DNA of 64,000 nt, taken from assembly GCF_036346295.1 (NCBI RefSeq), contig NZ_CP107819.1:1736001-1800000 (forward strand), read 5' to 3'. The translations under genes were made by a program, and so were the position numbers. Below, one piece after another: positions 18,701-27,328 of this stretch. Below the pieces are notes generated by a model. The model had not been told where the DNA came from. It saw only the letters and a program-made list of their open reading frames with translations, and did not search any database. This stretch comes from Streptomyces sp. NBC_00536 (GTDB taxonomy: Bacteria; Actinomycetota; Actinomycetes; Streptomycetales; Streptomycetaceae). Position 1 is the stretch's first letter. The number at the start of each line of letters is the position of its first letter.

Positions 18701-19272
18701 ATCGCCCGCCGCGCACCAATGATCGAGGACTTCGTCTGCAGCAGATCCTGCGTCGTCTCCACCAGCAGCGCGTCCGCACCACCCGTGATCAGACCCTCGG
18801 CATTGATCTGGTAGGCGTCGCGGATCGCTTCGTAGCGGATGTGGCCCAGGGTGGGGAGCTTGGTGCCCGGGCCCATGGAACCCAGCACCCAGCGCTGCTG
18901 ACCGGTCGATGCCGTGAACTCGTCCGCGACCTCGCGGGCGATCCGGGCGCCGGACTCCGACAGCTCGAAGTTGCGGTCCGGGATGTCGTACTCGGCGAGG
19001 GCCGAGAGGTTGGCGCCGAAGGTGTTGGTCTCGACGCAGTCCACGCCGACGGAGAAGTAGGCCTCGTGGACCGTGCGCACGATGTCGGGGCGCGTCACGT
19101 TCAGGACCTCGTTGCAGCCTTCGAGGTCCTGGAAGTCTTCCAGGGTGGGGTCCTGGGCCTGGAGCATCGTTCCCATGGCTCCGTCGGCGACCACCACGCG
19201 GGTGGCCAGTGCCTGGCGGAGGGCATCGGCCCGGGTCTGGGTGTCTGCGGGCGGGTTCGGCAACGAGGCCAC
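15760..19272 (-). CDS. metH: Cobalamin-dependent methionine synthase MetH
   Basis: A 1170-residue modular enzyme that transfers the methyl of 5-methyltetrahydrofolate through methylcobalamin to homocysteine. In order: the homocysteine module ([16 protein letters not shown]; zinc cysteines in VETNTFGAN and [12 protein letters not shown]), the folate/pterin module ([20 protein letters not shown]), the B12 module with the cobalt-ligating His in [20 protein letters not shown], and a C-terminal SAM reactivation domain ([16 protein letters not shown], with [20 protein letters not shown]). GTG at 19272 follows GGGAGCACACC and gives the expected length; upstream in-frame codons are non-conserved. I see no cobalamin riboswitch in the leader. 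Confidence 0.97.
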   Translation of the reverse strand: [1170 protein letters not shown]

Positions 19273-19479
19273 GGTGTGCTCCCTGGGATGCGACGGCTGT
19301 CGGCTTTGCACCCCCTCTGTGTCAAGGGTGCACGCGGTCAGGGTAACCGCGTGGAACCGGCCCCGGTGAGGGTGTCCCACGTGGCGGACTGCATTCTGTG
19401 CGCGGGGGTCTGCCGGGTCTGGCCGGTTCGCCGTGGCTCGAAGTTTTTCCCCACCATGCGAGGAGTCGGCATCGACCGA

Positions 19480-19500
19480 TACTGTTCAGCATTGTCGAAC
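19480..19500 (+). promoter_or_regulatory. Candidate GylR operator in gylR promoter
   Basis: TGTTCAGCATTGTCGAAC has inverted ends GTTC/GAAC and contains GCATTGTCGAAC (19489-19500). The same 12 bases recur upstream of glpF at 20468-20479. It lies just before the gylR ribosome-binding site. Autoregulation by the IclR-family GylR is known for the streptomycete glycerol operon; the exact site is my inference. Confidence 0.5.
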
Positions 19501-19522
19501 CACGTCAGCAGGAGGCAGTCCG

Positions 19523-20290
19523 ATGGCACGGAACATCCAGTCGCTCGAACGAGCCGCTGCGATGCTGCGGCTCCTGGCGGGCGGTGAGCGCCGGCTGGGC
19601 CTGTCGGACGTGGCCTCCTCGCTGGGGCTGGCCAAGGGCACGGCCCACGGCATCCTGCGCACGCTGCAGGCCGAGGGTTTCGTGGAGCAGGATCCCGCCT
19701 CGGGCCGCTATCAGCTGGGCGCGGAGCTGCTGCGCCTGGGCAACAGTTATCTGGACGTCCACGAGCTGCGCGCCCGCGCGCTGGTCTGGACGGACGATCT
19801 GGCCCGCGCGAGCGGCGAGAGCGTGTACGTGGGGGTGCTGCACAAGAGCGGGGTGCTGATCATGCACCACGTCTTCCGGCCCGACGACAGCCGCCAGGTG
19901 CTGGAGGTGGGGGCCATGCAGCCGCTGCATTCCACGGCCCTGGGCAAGGTCATCTCCGCCTATGACCCGGTGGCGCACAGCCAGGCCGTGGAGGCCGAGC
20001 GGGAGTCGTTCACACCGCGTACGGTCACGGACCCGGTCGGCTTCGAAGAGGTGCTGGACCTGACCCGGGCGCGGGGCTGGGGTTCGGACGTCGAGGAGAC
20101 GTGGGAGGGGCTGGCCTCGGTGGCGGCGCCGATCCACGACCGGCGTCGGATGCCGGTGGGCGCTGTGGCGGTCTCGGGGGCCGTGGAGCGGGTCTGCGGC
20201 GAGTCGGGGGATCCCCGTCCGGCGCTGGTGGCGGCCGTGCGGGACTGTGCGCGGGCGGTTTCGCGCGACCTTGGCGCGGGCCGGTTCTGA
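19523..20290 (+). CDS. gylR: Glycerol operon regulator GylR (IclR family)
   Basis: A 255-residue IclR-type repressor of glycerol uptake and catabolism. The N-terminal winged helix-turn-helix covers residues 26-50 (LSDVASSLGLAKGTAHGILR). The C-terminal effector domain includes MQPLHSTALGKVISAYDPV and a region around VAAPIHDRRRMPVGAVAVSG. ATG at 19523 has a strong AGGAGG. It lies directly upstream of, and codirectional with, glpF-glpK-glpD, the classic streptomycete gylR-gylCABX arrangement. A hairpin and a separate control region separate it from glpF, so it is probably its own transcript, with some read-through. Confidence 0.95.
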   Translation: MARNIQSLERAAAMLRLLAGGERRLGLSDVASSLGLAKGTAHGILRTLQAEGFVEQDPASGRYQLGAELLRLGNSYLDVHELRARALVWTDDLARASGESVYVGVLHKSGVLIMHHVFRPDDSRQVLEVGAMQPLHSTALGKVISAYDPVAHSQAVEAERESFTPRTVTDPVGFEEVLDLTRARGWGSDVEETWEGLASVAAPIHDRRRMPVGAVAVSGAVERVCGESGDPRPALVAAVRDCARAVSRDLGAGRF

Positions 20291-20301
20291 CCTTTCTTTT
20301 C

Positions 20302-20325
20302 CGGCCAGGGGCCGTTCCCTGGCCG
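20302..20325 (+). terminator. gylR terminator
   Basis: Perfect 9-bp stem CGGCCAGGG / CCCTGGCCG with a 6-base loop, 11 bp after the gylR stop. Confidence 0.65.
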
Positions 20326-20376
20326 TTCCATGCCCATTTCGGCCTGTTCCTGACCTTCGGACGGCTGGATTTGGGC

Positions 20377-20504
20377 GATCGTACCTACCGGTAACGATCC
20401 GGCACTTTGGCCTGGCCAACCCTTGACGCGTTCTCCACCCAGGCGGAAAACTGCCGTTCACCGGTCGGCATTGTCGAACACCTAACGGCAATACGCGTTA
20501 AGGT
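20377..20504 (+). promoter_or_regulatory. Glycerol operon control region
   Basis: The 317-bp gylR-glpF gap is AT-richer than its surroundings. It holds GATCGT-N11-ACGATC (20377-20399), the shared motif GCATTGTCGAAC (20468-20479), and an imperfect inverted repeat CACCTAACG...CGTTAAGGTG just after it (about 20479-20503). The glpF ribosome-binding site AAAGGAG is at 20595-20601. These are likely GylR and promoter sites for glpFKD. Confidence 0.5.
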
Positions 20505-20607
20505 GTGGCGAGGCCAAGGACCGGTGCAGCACTCACCGAGTGCGTGGGACCACCGGAGGGACCCGGTGTTCCGCCCACCCCCTGGACGTTTGACAAAGGA
20601 GTCGCGG

Positions 20608-21390
20608 GTGTCCAGCTCCGACATCTTCATTGGCGAGACCATCGGTACCGCCCTGCTCACCTTGCTCGGCGGTGGCGTCTGCGCCGCCGTGACCCTCAAG
20701 AGCTCCAAGGCCCGGAACGCGGGCTGGCTGGCGATCACGTTCGGCTGGGGATTCGCCGTCCTGATCGCCGCCTACGTGTCCGCGCCGCTCTCGGGTGCCC
20801 ACCTGAACCCGGCGGTCACCGTCGGCCTCGCCGTCAAGACCGGCGAGTGGAACGACGTACCGGTGTACTTCGCCGGCCAGCTGCTCGGTGCGATGCTCGG
20901 CGCCGTCCTGATGTGGGCGACGTACTACGGCCAGTTCCGCGTGCACCTGTCCGACCCGGAGCACATCCGCGACGCCAAGCTCGGCCCCGAGGACCCGCAC
21001 CCGCACGACCAGGCCGGTCCGGTGCTCGGTGTCTTCTCCACGGGTCCCGAGATCCGTAATGTCGTCCAGAACCTCACCACCGAGATCATCGGCACGGCCG
21101 TCCTGGTCCTGGCCATCCTGACCCAGGGCCTCCAGGCCGACGGCAAGGGCCTCGGCGTCATCGGCGTCCTGATCACCTCGTTCGTCGTCGTCGGCATCGG
21201 CCTCTCGCTGGGCGGGCCGACCGGCTACGCCATCAACCCGGTGCGCGACCTCGGTCCGCGCATCGTGCACGCCCTGCTTCCGCTGCCCAACAAGGGCGGC
21301 TCGGACTGGGGATACTCCTGGATCCCGGTGGTCGGACCGCTCGCCGGTGCCGCACTCGCCGGCGGTCTGTACAACCTCGCGTTCGCCTGA
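20608..21390 (+). CDS. glpF: Glycerol facilitator (MIP family)
   Basis: A 260-residue six-helix channel for glycerol. The first half-helix motif is [13 protein letters not shown]. The second is [20 protein letters not shown], where the usual NPA reads NPV; the following Arg-Asp typical of glyceroporins is kept. The loop between helices ([12 protein letters not shown]) is His-rich. GTG at 20608 follows AAAGGAG; a longer in-frame extension runs through the operator region and is rejected. It is the first gene of the glpF-glpK-glpD operon, 77 bp before glpK. Confidence 0.95.
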   Translation: MSSSDIFIGETIGTALLTLLGGGVCAAVTLKSSKARNAGWLAITFGWGFAVLIAAYVSAPLSGAHLNPAVTVGLAVKTGEWNDVPVYFAGQLLGAMLGAVLMWATYYGQFRVHLSDPEHIRDAKLGPEDPHPHDQAGPVLGVFSTGPEIRNVVQNLTTEIIGTAVLVLAILTQGLQADGKGLGVIGVLITSFVVVGIGLSLGGPTGYAINPVRDLGPRIVHALLPLPNKGGSDWGYSWIPVVGPLAGAALAGGLYNLAFA

Positions 21391-21467
21391 TCAGCACCGG
21401 CACGTTTCGCAAGATCCGCACCGCCCTCTGATTCCGCCTACTCACAGACCTGCCAGGAGCAGCCACC

Positions 21468-22994
21468 ATGACCAGCAGCACCGGCCCCTTCATCGCCGCG
21501 ATCGACCAGGGCACCACCTCTTCCCGCTGCATCGTCTTCGACCGCGACGGGCGCATCGTCGCCGTCGACCAGAAGGAGCACGAGCAGATCTTCCCGAAGC
21601 CGGGCTGGGTCGAGCACGACGCCGCCGAGATCTGGACCAACGTCCAGGAGGTCGTCGCCGGGGCCATCGCCAAGGCGGAGATCACCTCCGCCGACGTCAA
21701 GGCCGTCGGCATCACCAACCAGCGCGAGACCACCCTGCTGTGGGACCGCCACACCGGCGAGCCGGTCCACAACGCGCTGGTGTGGCAGGACACCCGCACC
21801 GACTCCCTGTGCAAGGAGCTCGGCCGCAACGTCGGCCAGGATCGCTTCCGCCGCGAGACCGGCCTGCCGCTGGCGAGCTACTTCGCCGGTCCCAAGGTCC
21901 GCTGGCTGCTCGACAACGTCGAGGGCCTGCGCGAGCGCGCCGAGGCCGGGGACATCCTCTTCGGCACCATGGACTCCTGGGTCATCTGGAACCTCACCGG
22001 CGGCGCCCAGGGCGGCGTGCACGTCACCGACGTCACCAACGCCTCGCGCACCATGCTGATGAACCTGCACACCCTGGCGTGGGACGAGAAGATCGCGGAG
22101 TCGATGGGCGTTCCGCTCAACGTCCTCCCCGAGATCAAGTCCTCCGCCGAGGTCTACGGCCACGTCAAGGACGGCGTCCTCGCCGGTGTCCCGGTCGCCT
22201 CGGCGCTCGGTGACCAGCAGGCCGCGCTGTTCGGCCAGACCTGTTTCGCCGAGGGCGAGGCGAAGTCGACGTACGGCACCGGCACCTTCATGCTGATGAA
22301 CACCGGCGACAAGATCATCAACTCCTACAGCGGCCTGCTGACCACGGTCGGCTACCAGATCGGCGACCAGAAGCCGGTCTACGCGCTGGAGGGCTCCATC
22401 GCCGTCACCGGCTCGCTCGTCCAGTGGATGCGCGACCAGATGGGCATGATCAAGACCGCGGCCGAGATCGAAACCCTCGCGTCTTCGGTCGAGGACAACG
22501 GCGGCGCGTACTTCGTGCCCGCCTTCTCCGGCCTCTTCGCCCCGTACTGGCGCTCCGACGCCCGCGGTGTGATCGCCGGCCTCACCCGGTACGTCACCAA
22601 GGCGCACATCGCCCGTGCCGTCCTGGAGGCCACCGCCTGGCAGACCCGTGAGATCACCGACGCCATGACCAAGGACTCCGGCGTCGAGCTGGCGGCCCTC
22701 AAGGTCGACGGCGGCATGACCTCCAACAACCTGCTGATGCAGACCCTCTCCGACTTCGTGGACGCCCCCGTGGTGCGCCCGATGGTCGCCGAGACCACCT
22801 GCCTCGGCGCCGCCTACGCCGCCGGCCTGGCCGTCGGCTTCTGGCCCGACACCGACGCCCTGCGCGCCAACTGGCGCCGCGCGGCGGAGTGGACCCCGCG
22901 CATGCCCGCCGAACAGCGGGACCGCGAGTACAAGAACTGGCTCAAGGCCGTCGAGCGGTCCATGGGCTGGATCGACGACGAAGACGCCAGCTGA
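21468..22994 (+). CDS. glpK: Glycerol kinase
   Basis: A 508-residue FGGY-family kinase that converts glycerol to sn-glycerol 3-phosphate with ATP. The N-terminal phosphate-binding motif is [16 protein letters not shown]. Substrate-binding residues are in [14 protein letters not shown] and [10 protein letters not shown]. The family signature regions are [16 protein letters not shown] and [19 protein letters not shown]. Full length and typical. ATG at 21468 after AGGAGCAGCCACC. It sits between the facilitator and the dehydrogenase, so the operon covers uptake, phosphorylation and oxidation. Confidence 0.97.
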   Translation: MTSSTGPFIAAIDQGTTSSRCIVFDRDGRIVAVDQKEHEQIFPKPGWVEHDAAEIWTNVQEVVAGAIAKAEITSADVKAVGITNQRETTLLWDRHTGEPVHNALVWQDTRTDSLCKELGRNVGQDRFRRETGLPLASYFAGPKVRWLLDNVEGLRERAEAGDILFGTMDSWVIWNLTGGAQGGVHVTDVTNASRTMLMNLHTLAWDEKIAESMGVPLNVLPEIKSSAEVYGHVKDGVLAGVPVASALGDQQAALFGQTCFAEGEAKSTYGTGTFMLMNTGDKIINSYSGLLTTVGYQIGDQKPVYALEGSIAVTGSLVQWMRDQMGMIKTAAEIETLASSVEDNGGAYFVPAFSGLFAPYWRSDARGVIAGLTRYVTKAHIARAVLEATAWQTREITDAMTKDSGVELAALKVDGGMTSNNLLMQTLSDFVDAPVVRPMVAETTCLGAAYAAGLAVGFWPDTDALRANWRRAAEWTPRMPAEQRDREYKNWLKAVERSMGWIDDEDAS

Positions 22995-23033
22995 CCGCAC
23001 CAGCTGTCGCATCGACGAGGAGCTAAGAGAGAT

Positions 23034-24641
23034 ATGAGCAGCCTGCAGAGCGTTCCCTCACTGGGATCGCACCCGACCGCCGGTTCGAACGCGAGCCGAG
23101 CCGAGACCCGCGAGCAGCTGGCCAAGGCCACGTACGACCTGCTCGTCATCGGCGGTGGAATCCTGGGCACCTCGGTGGCCTGGCACGCCGCGCAGTCGGG
23201 TCTGCGGGTCGCCATGGTGGACGCCGGCGACTTCGCCGGCGCCACCTCCTCCGCCTCCTCCAAGCTCGTCCACGGCGGCCTGCGCTACCTGCAGACCGGC
23301 GCGGTCAAGCTGGTCGCCGAGAACCACCACGAGCGCCGGGTGCTGGCCAAGGACGTGGCCCCGCACCTGGTCAACCCGCTCACCTTCTACCTCCCCGTGT
23401 ACAAGGGCGGTCCGGTCGGCGCCGCGAAGCTCGGCGCGGGCGTCTTCGCCTACTCGGCGCTGTCCGCCTTCGGCGACGGCATGGGCAAGGTCATATCCCC
23501 GGCCCGCGCCGCCGCCGACAACCCGGGTCTGAAGACCGACAACCTGAAGGCCGTCGCGGTCTACTACGACCACCAGATGAACGACTCGCGGGTCGCCGTC
23601 ATGACGGTCCGCGCGGCCGTCGAGTCGGGTGCGGTCGTCCTGAACCACGCCGAGGTCACCGGCCTGCGCATGACGCAGGGCCGGGTCTCCGGTGCCGAGC
23701 TCAAGGACCGTCTCGACGGCACCGAGTTCGGGGTCGACGCGCGCGTCGTGCTCAACGCCACCGGCCCGTGGGTGGACCACCTGCGGCGCATGGAAGACAA
23801 GCACTCGATGCCGTCGATCCGCCTCTCCAAGGGCGCGCACATCGTGATGAAGCGCAAGTCGCCGTGGAAGGCCGCCATGGCCACCCCGATCGACAAGTAC
23901 CGCATCACCTTCGCCCTCCCCTGGGAGGACCAGCTGCTGCTCGGCACGACCGACGAGGTCTACGAGGGCGACCCGGCGGACGTCCGCGCCACCGAGTCCG
24001 ACATCGACCAGATCCTCGACGAGGCGGCCTTCTCCGTGAAGGACGCCGACCTCGACCGCTCCCTGATGACGTACGCCTTCGCGGGCCTGCGGGTGCTGCC
24101 CGGCGGCCCCGGCGGGGTCGAGAAGGCCAAGCGCGAGACGGTGGTCTCCGAGGGCCGCGCGGGCATGCTGTCGGTGGCCGGCGGCAAGTGGACGACGTAC
24201 CGGCACATCGGCCGCGTGGTCATGGACAAGCTGGCGAAGCTCCCCGGCAGCCCGCTCACCGACGACATGGAGCCGGTGAAGTCCCTGGTCCGCCGGATCG
24301 CGCTGCCCGGTGTCGCCAACCCGAACGCGGTCGCGCACCGGCTGCTGATCGACCGTGACCCGGGCTCGCGGATGGACCCGCTGACCGCCCGCCACCTCGC
24401 CTCGCACTACGGCTCGCTGGCCTTCGACATCGCCCGCCTCGCCAATGAGGACCCGGCGCTGGCCGAGCGGATCCACGAGGACGGCCCGGAGATCTGGGCG
24501 CAGGTCGCCTACGCCCGTGACCACGAGTGGGCGGAGACGGTCGACGACGTCCTGCGCCGCCGTACGACGGTCACCGTGCGCGGTCTCGACACCGACGCGG
24601 TACGCGGCCGGGTCGAGGAGATGCTGAGCCGCAAGGCATAG
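23034..24641 (+). CDS. glpD: Aerobic glycerol-3-phosphate dehydrogenase
   Basis: A 535-residue FAD enzyme at the membrane face that oxidises glycerol 3-phosphate to dihydroxyacetone phosphate and passes electrons to quinone. The Rossmann motif DLLVIGGGILGTSVAWHAA begins near residue 39. The family motif is SSKLVHGGLRYLQTGAVKLV, and the substrate site region is AFAGLRVLPGGPGGVEKAKR. A helical C-terminal domain follows. ATG at 23034 after GAGGAGCTAAGAGAGAT. It is the last gene of the glycerol operon and is followed by a terminator. Confidence 0.97.
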   Translation: MSSLQSVPSLGSHPTAGSNASRAETREQLAKATYDLLVIGGGILGTSVAWHAAQSGLRVAMVDAGDFAGATSSASSKLVHGGLRYLQTGAVKLVAENHHERRVLAKDVAPHLVNPLTFYLPVYKGGPVGAAKLGAGVFAYSALSAFGDGMGKVISPARAAADNPGLKTDNLKAVAVYYDHQMNDSRVAVMTVRAAVESGAVVLNHAEVTGLRMTQGRVSGAELKDRLDGTEFGVDARVVLNATGPWVDHLRRMEDKHSMPSIRLSKGAHIVMKRKSPWKAAMATPIDKYRITFALPWEDQLLLGTTDEVYEGDPADVRATESDIDQILDEAAFSVKDADLDRSLMTYAFAGLRVLPGGPGGVEKAKRETVVSEGRAGMLSVAGGKWTTYRHIGRVVMDKLAKLPGSPLTDDMEPVKSLVRRIALPGVANPNAVAHRLLIDRDPGSRMDPLTARHLASHYGSLAFDIARLANEDPALAERIHEDGPEIWAQVAYARDHEWAETVDDVLRRRTTVTVRGLDTDAVRGRVEEMLSRKA

Positions 24642-24661
24642 CTTCCGCGCAGGTGGGGAAG

Positions 24662-24689
24662 AGGGGTGGTCCCGGGGACCGCCCCTTTT
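24662..24689 (+). terminator. Glycerol operon terminator
   Basis: An 11-bp stem AGGGGTGGTCC / GGACCGCCCCT (one G-U pair), 3-base loop, followed by TTTT. It starts 20 bp past glpD. Confidence 0.8.
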
Positions 24690-24766
24690 CCATGGGCTGT
24701 GGAAGGCACACCGCCAAGGCTTAGGCTGGCCCCCGTACACAAGGGGAACTTCGGAAGGAGACCTGG

Positions 24767-25768
24767 GTGATCGAGCTTGAGGGCGTGCCCGAGCTGATCG
24801 ACCCGGTCATGGTGGCCGCGTTCGAGGGCTGGAACGACGCGGGTGACGCCGCCTCCGGTGCGGTCACGCACCTGGACCGGGAGTGGAAGGGCGAGGTGTT
24901 CGCGGCGCTCGACGCCGAGGACTACTACGACTTCCAGGTCAACCGTCCGACGGTGTGGCTGGACAACGGGGTACGGAAGGTCACCTGGCCGACCACCCGG
25001 CTGTCCGTGGTCCGGGTGGGCGGCGCCAAGCCGCGCGACCTGGTCCTGGTCCGGGGCATCGAACCGTCCATGCGGTGGCGGTCGTTCTGCAACGAGATCC
25101 TCGGTTTCGCCCATGAACTGGGCGTGGAGATGGTGGTCATCCTGGGCGCGCTGCTCGGGGACACCCCGCACACCCGGCCGGTGCCGGTCAGCGGGGTGAC
25201 GTCCGATCCGGACCTGGCGCGGACGATGGACCTGGAGGAGACCCGGTACGAGGGCCCCACCGGGATCGTCGGCATCCTCCAGGAGGCGTGCACGCACGCG
25301 GGTGTTCCGGCGGTGTCGCTGTGGGCGGCGGTGCCGCACTACGTGTCGCAGCCGCCGAACCCGAAGGCGACGCTGGCCCTCCTGAACCGGCTGGAAGACC
25401 TGATCGACATCCGCATCCCGCTCGGCGAACTGCCGGAGGACGCGCGGGCGTGGCAGGTGGGCGTGGACCAACTCGCCGCCGAGGACAGCGAGGTGGCGGA
25501 GTACGTCCAGACGCTGGAGGAGGCGCGGGACACGGCGGACCTGCCGGAGGCCTCCGGGGAGGCCATCGCCCGGGAGTTCGAGCGGTACCTGCGGCGGCGG
25601 GACGGCGGTCCCGGCCCGGCGGTGGCGGGTGACCCGGGGGACGGCTCCTACCTCCGCGATCCGTCGAGCGGTCGGCCGAAAGGCCCGCGCCGCAAACCGG
25701 ACGCCTCCGGCGAGGACCCGGCCGACCCCCCGCCGGACGCCTCCGGCGAGGACACCCCGGACACGTAG
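24767..25768 (+). CDS. PAC2-family protein
   Basis: A 333-residue member of the PAC2 family, whose eukaryotic relatives are proteasome assembly chaperones. Family regions are VMVAAFEGWNDAGDAASGAV at the N-terminus, DLVLVRGIEPSMRWRSFCNE, MVVILGALLGDTPHTRPVPV and VSLWAAVPHYVSQPPNPKAT. The last 60 residues are low-complexity, with two copies of PDASGED. GTG at 24767 after GGAAGGAGACCTGG. It follows the glycerol operon and converges with mshC. The bacterial function is not established; a proteasome role in this organism is possible but unproven. Confidence 0.9.
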   Translation: MIELEGVPELIDPVMVAAFEGWNDAGDAASGAVTHLDREWKGEVFAALDAEDYYDFQVNRPTVWLDNGVRKVTWPTTRLSVVRVGGAKPRDLVLVRGIEPSMRWRSFCNEILGFAHELGVEMVVILGALLGDTPHTRPVPVSGVTSDPDLARTMDLEETRYEGPTGIVGILQEACTHAGVPAVSLWAAVPHYVSQPPNPKATLALLNRLEDLIDIRIPLGELPEDARAWQVGVDQLAAEDSEVAEYVQTLEEARDTADLPEASGEAIAREFERYLRRRDGGPGPAVAGDPGDGSYLRDPSSGRPKGPRRKPDASGEDPADPPPDASGEDTPDT

Positions 25769-25865
25769 CCCTCAATCGCCGGGCGGGCTGTCTTTGCCCT
25801 CAATCGCCGGGCAGGCTTGATTTGCCCGGCTCAGCTGCATACCTGAGCCGGGCAAAATCAAGCCT
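25769..25865. terminator. Bidirectional hairpin with duplicated intergenic repeat
   Basis: Arms 25813-25834 and 25843-25865 form a 22-bp stem (one bulged A) around an 8-base loop, with T- and A-rich interior segments. Just before it, CCCTCAATCGCCGGGC occurs twice (25769-25784 and 25797-25812), a streptomycete intergenic element also seen at 36.6 kb and 45.8 kb. It probably ends both the PAC2 and mshC transcripts. Confidence 0.7.
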
Positions 25866-25977
25866 CGTCGGCGTTTGAGGCGCCCCCGGAGGGCATACGA
25901 GCCCGCGCGCCGCGCAAAGACCGCGGCCCCCCGCCCGGTGGGCGAGGGGCCGTGGGTTCGGGCCCGGAGGGCCAGGG

Positions 25978-27207
25978 TCAGAGGGCTACGCCCAGGAGGG
26001 CGTCCACCGTGCGCGAGACGAGGCCGGGCGCGGATTCGTCGGAGCCACCGGTGGCGATCTGCGCGTCGGCCCACCGGTCCACGGCCGCCAGCGCGGCAGG
26101 CGCGTCGAGGTCGTCGGCGAGGGCCTCACGGACCTCCTCGACGAGCGCGTCGGCCGCGATCCCGTCCGGCCGGGACACGGCGGCACGCCACCGCTCCAGC
26201 CGGGCCACCGCGTCGGCGAGCACCTGGTCGGTCCACTCCCAGTCGGACCGGTAGTGGTGCGAGAGCAGCGCGAGGCGGATCGCCGCCGGGTCGACCCCGG
26301 AGCGCCGCAGCGCGGAGACGAAGACCAGGTTGCCCTTGGACTTCGACATCTTCGCGCCGTTCAGCCCGACCATGCCCGCGTGCACATAGGCCTTGGCCAT
26401 CGGGAACTCGCCCGTCAGGGCCTGCGCGTGCGAGGCGCCCATCTCGTGGTGCGGGAAGGCCAGGTCGGATCCGCCGCCCTGGATGTCGAAGCCCATGCCC
26501 AGGTGGTCCAGGGCGATGGCGACGCACTCGATGTGCCAGCCGGGCCGGCCGCGGCCCAGCGAGGCGCCGTCCCAGCTGGGCTCGCCCGGGCGGGCGGCCA
26601 TCCACAGCATCGGGTCGAGCGGGTTCTTCTTGCCGGGGCGCTCGGGGTCGCCGCCGCGCTCGGCGGAGAGCAGCCGCATCGCCTCGGCGTCGAGGTGCGA
26701 GACCCCGCCGAAGTGGGGGTCGGACTCGACCGAGAAGTAGGTGTCACCGTCGAGCTCGTAGGCGGCGCCCGCGTCCCGGAGCCGCTCGACGAGCGGGACG
26801 ATGCCGGGTATGGCTTCGACGGCGCCGATGTAGTGCTGCGGCGGGAGCATCCGCAGCGCGGTCATGTCCTCGCGGAACAGGGCGGTCTCGCGCTCGGCGA
26901 GTTCGGTCCAGTCGTGGCCGTCGCGCAGGGCCCGCTCCAGGAGCGGATCGTCCACGTCGGTCACGTTCTGGACGTAGTGCACCTGCCGCTTGGTGTCGAG
27001 CCACACGCGCTGCACGAGGTCGAACGCGTTGTAGGTCGCCGCGTGACCCATGTGGGTCGCGTCGTACGGGGTGATTCCGCAGACGTAGATACGGGCGACG
27101 GGACCGGGGGAAAGGGTGACCTTCCCCTGAGTCGAAGTGTCGTGGATCTGGAGGTCGCGGCCCTTGCCAGGCAGGGCGGGGACCTCAGAAGCGGGCCAGG
27201 CATGCAT
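25978..27207 (-). CDS. mshC: Mycothiol cysteine ligase MshC
   Basis: A 409-residue enzyme that joins L-cysteine to glucosaminyl-inositol with ATP, the third committed step of mycothiol synthesis. It derives from cysteinyl-tRNA synthetase. It keeps the zinc Cys and HIGH-like motif in [40 protein letters not shown], and [11 protein letters not shown] near residue 287. It lacks the tRNA anticodon-binding domain, which matches its short length. ATG at 27207. It is downstream of, and codirectional with, three conserved actinobacterial genes, the arrangement usual in this group. Confidence 0.97.
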   Translation of the reverse strand: MHAWPASEVPALPGKGRDLQIHDTSTQGKVTLSPGPVARIYVCGITPYDATHMGHAATYNAFDLVQRVWLDTKRQVHYVQNVTDVDDPLLERALRDGHDWTELAERETALFREDMTALRMLPPQHYIGAVEAIPGIVPLVERLRDAGAAYELDGDTYFSVESDPHFGGVSHLDAEAMRLLSAERGGDPERPGKKNPLDPMLWMAARPGEPSWDGASLGRGRPGWHIECVAIALDHLGMGFDIQGGGSDLAFPHHEMGASHAQALTGEFPMAKAYVHAGMVGLNGAKMSKSKGNLVFVSALRRSGVDPAAIRLALLSHHYRSDWEWTDQVLADAVARLERWRAAVSRPDGIAADALVEEVREALADDLDAPAALAAVDRWADAQIATGGSDESAPGLVSRTVDALLGVAL

Positions 27208-27328
27208 GTCTGGAGCCTAACCGGACGGGTGTTCCTCAAACGAACCGGACCTGCGCTCTTGGCGTGATCGACACCCTTGCGGTCCGGCCGGTTGTGTGCG
27301 TACGTGCGTACGCGGCCGGGGTCCGTGG

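Noticed and set aside
19273..19522. Cobalamin riboswitch ahead of metH
   Set aside because: I could not find the B12-box type core or a consistent fold in the leader, and the gap is short.
15130..19587. A 1485-codon plus-strand open frame opposite metH
   Set aside because: The minus-strand frame is an unmistakable MetH; the opposite frame has composition typical of antisense DNA and no family resemblance.
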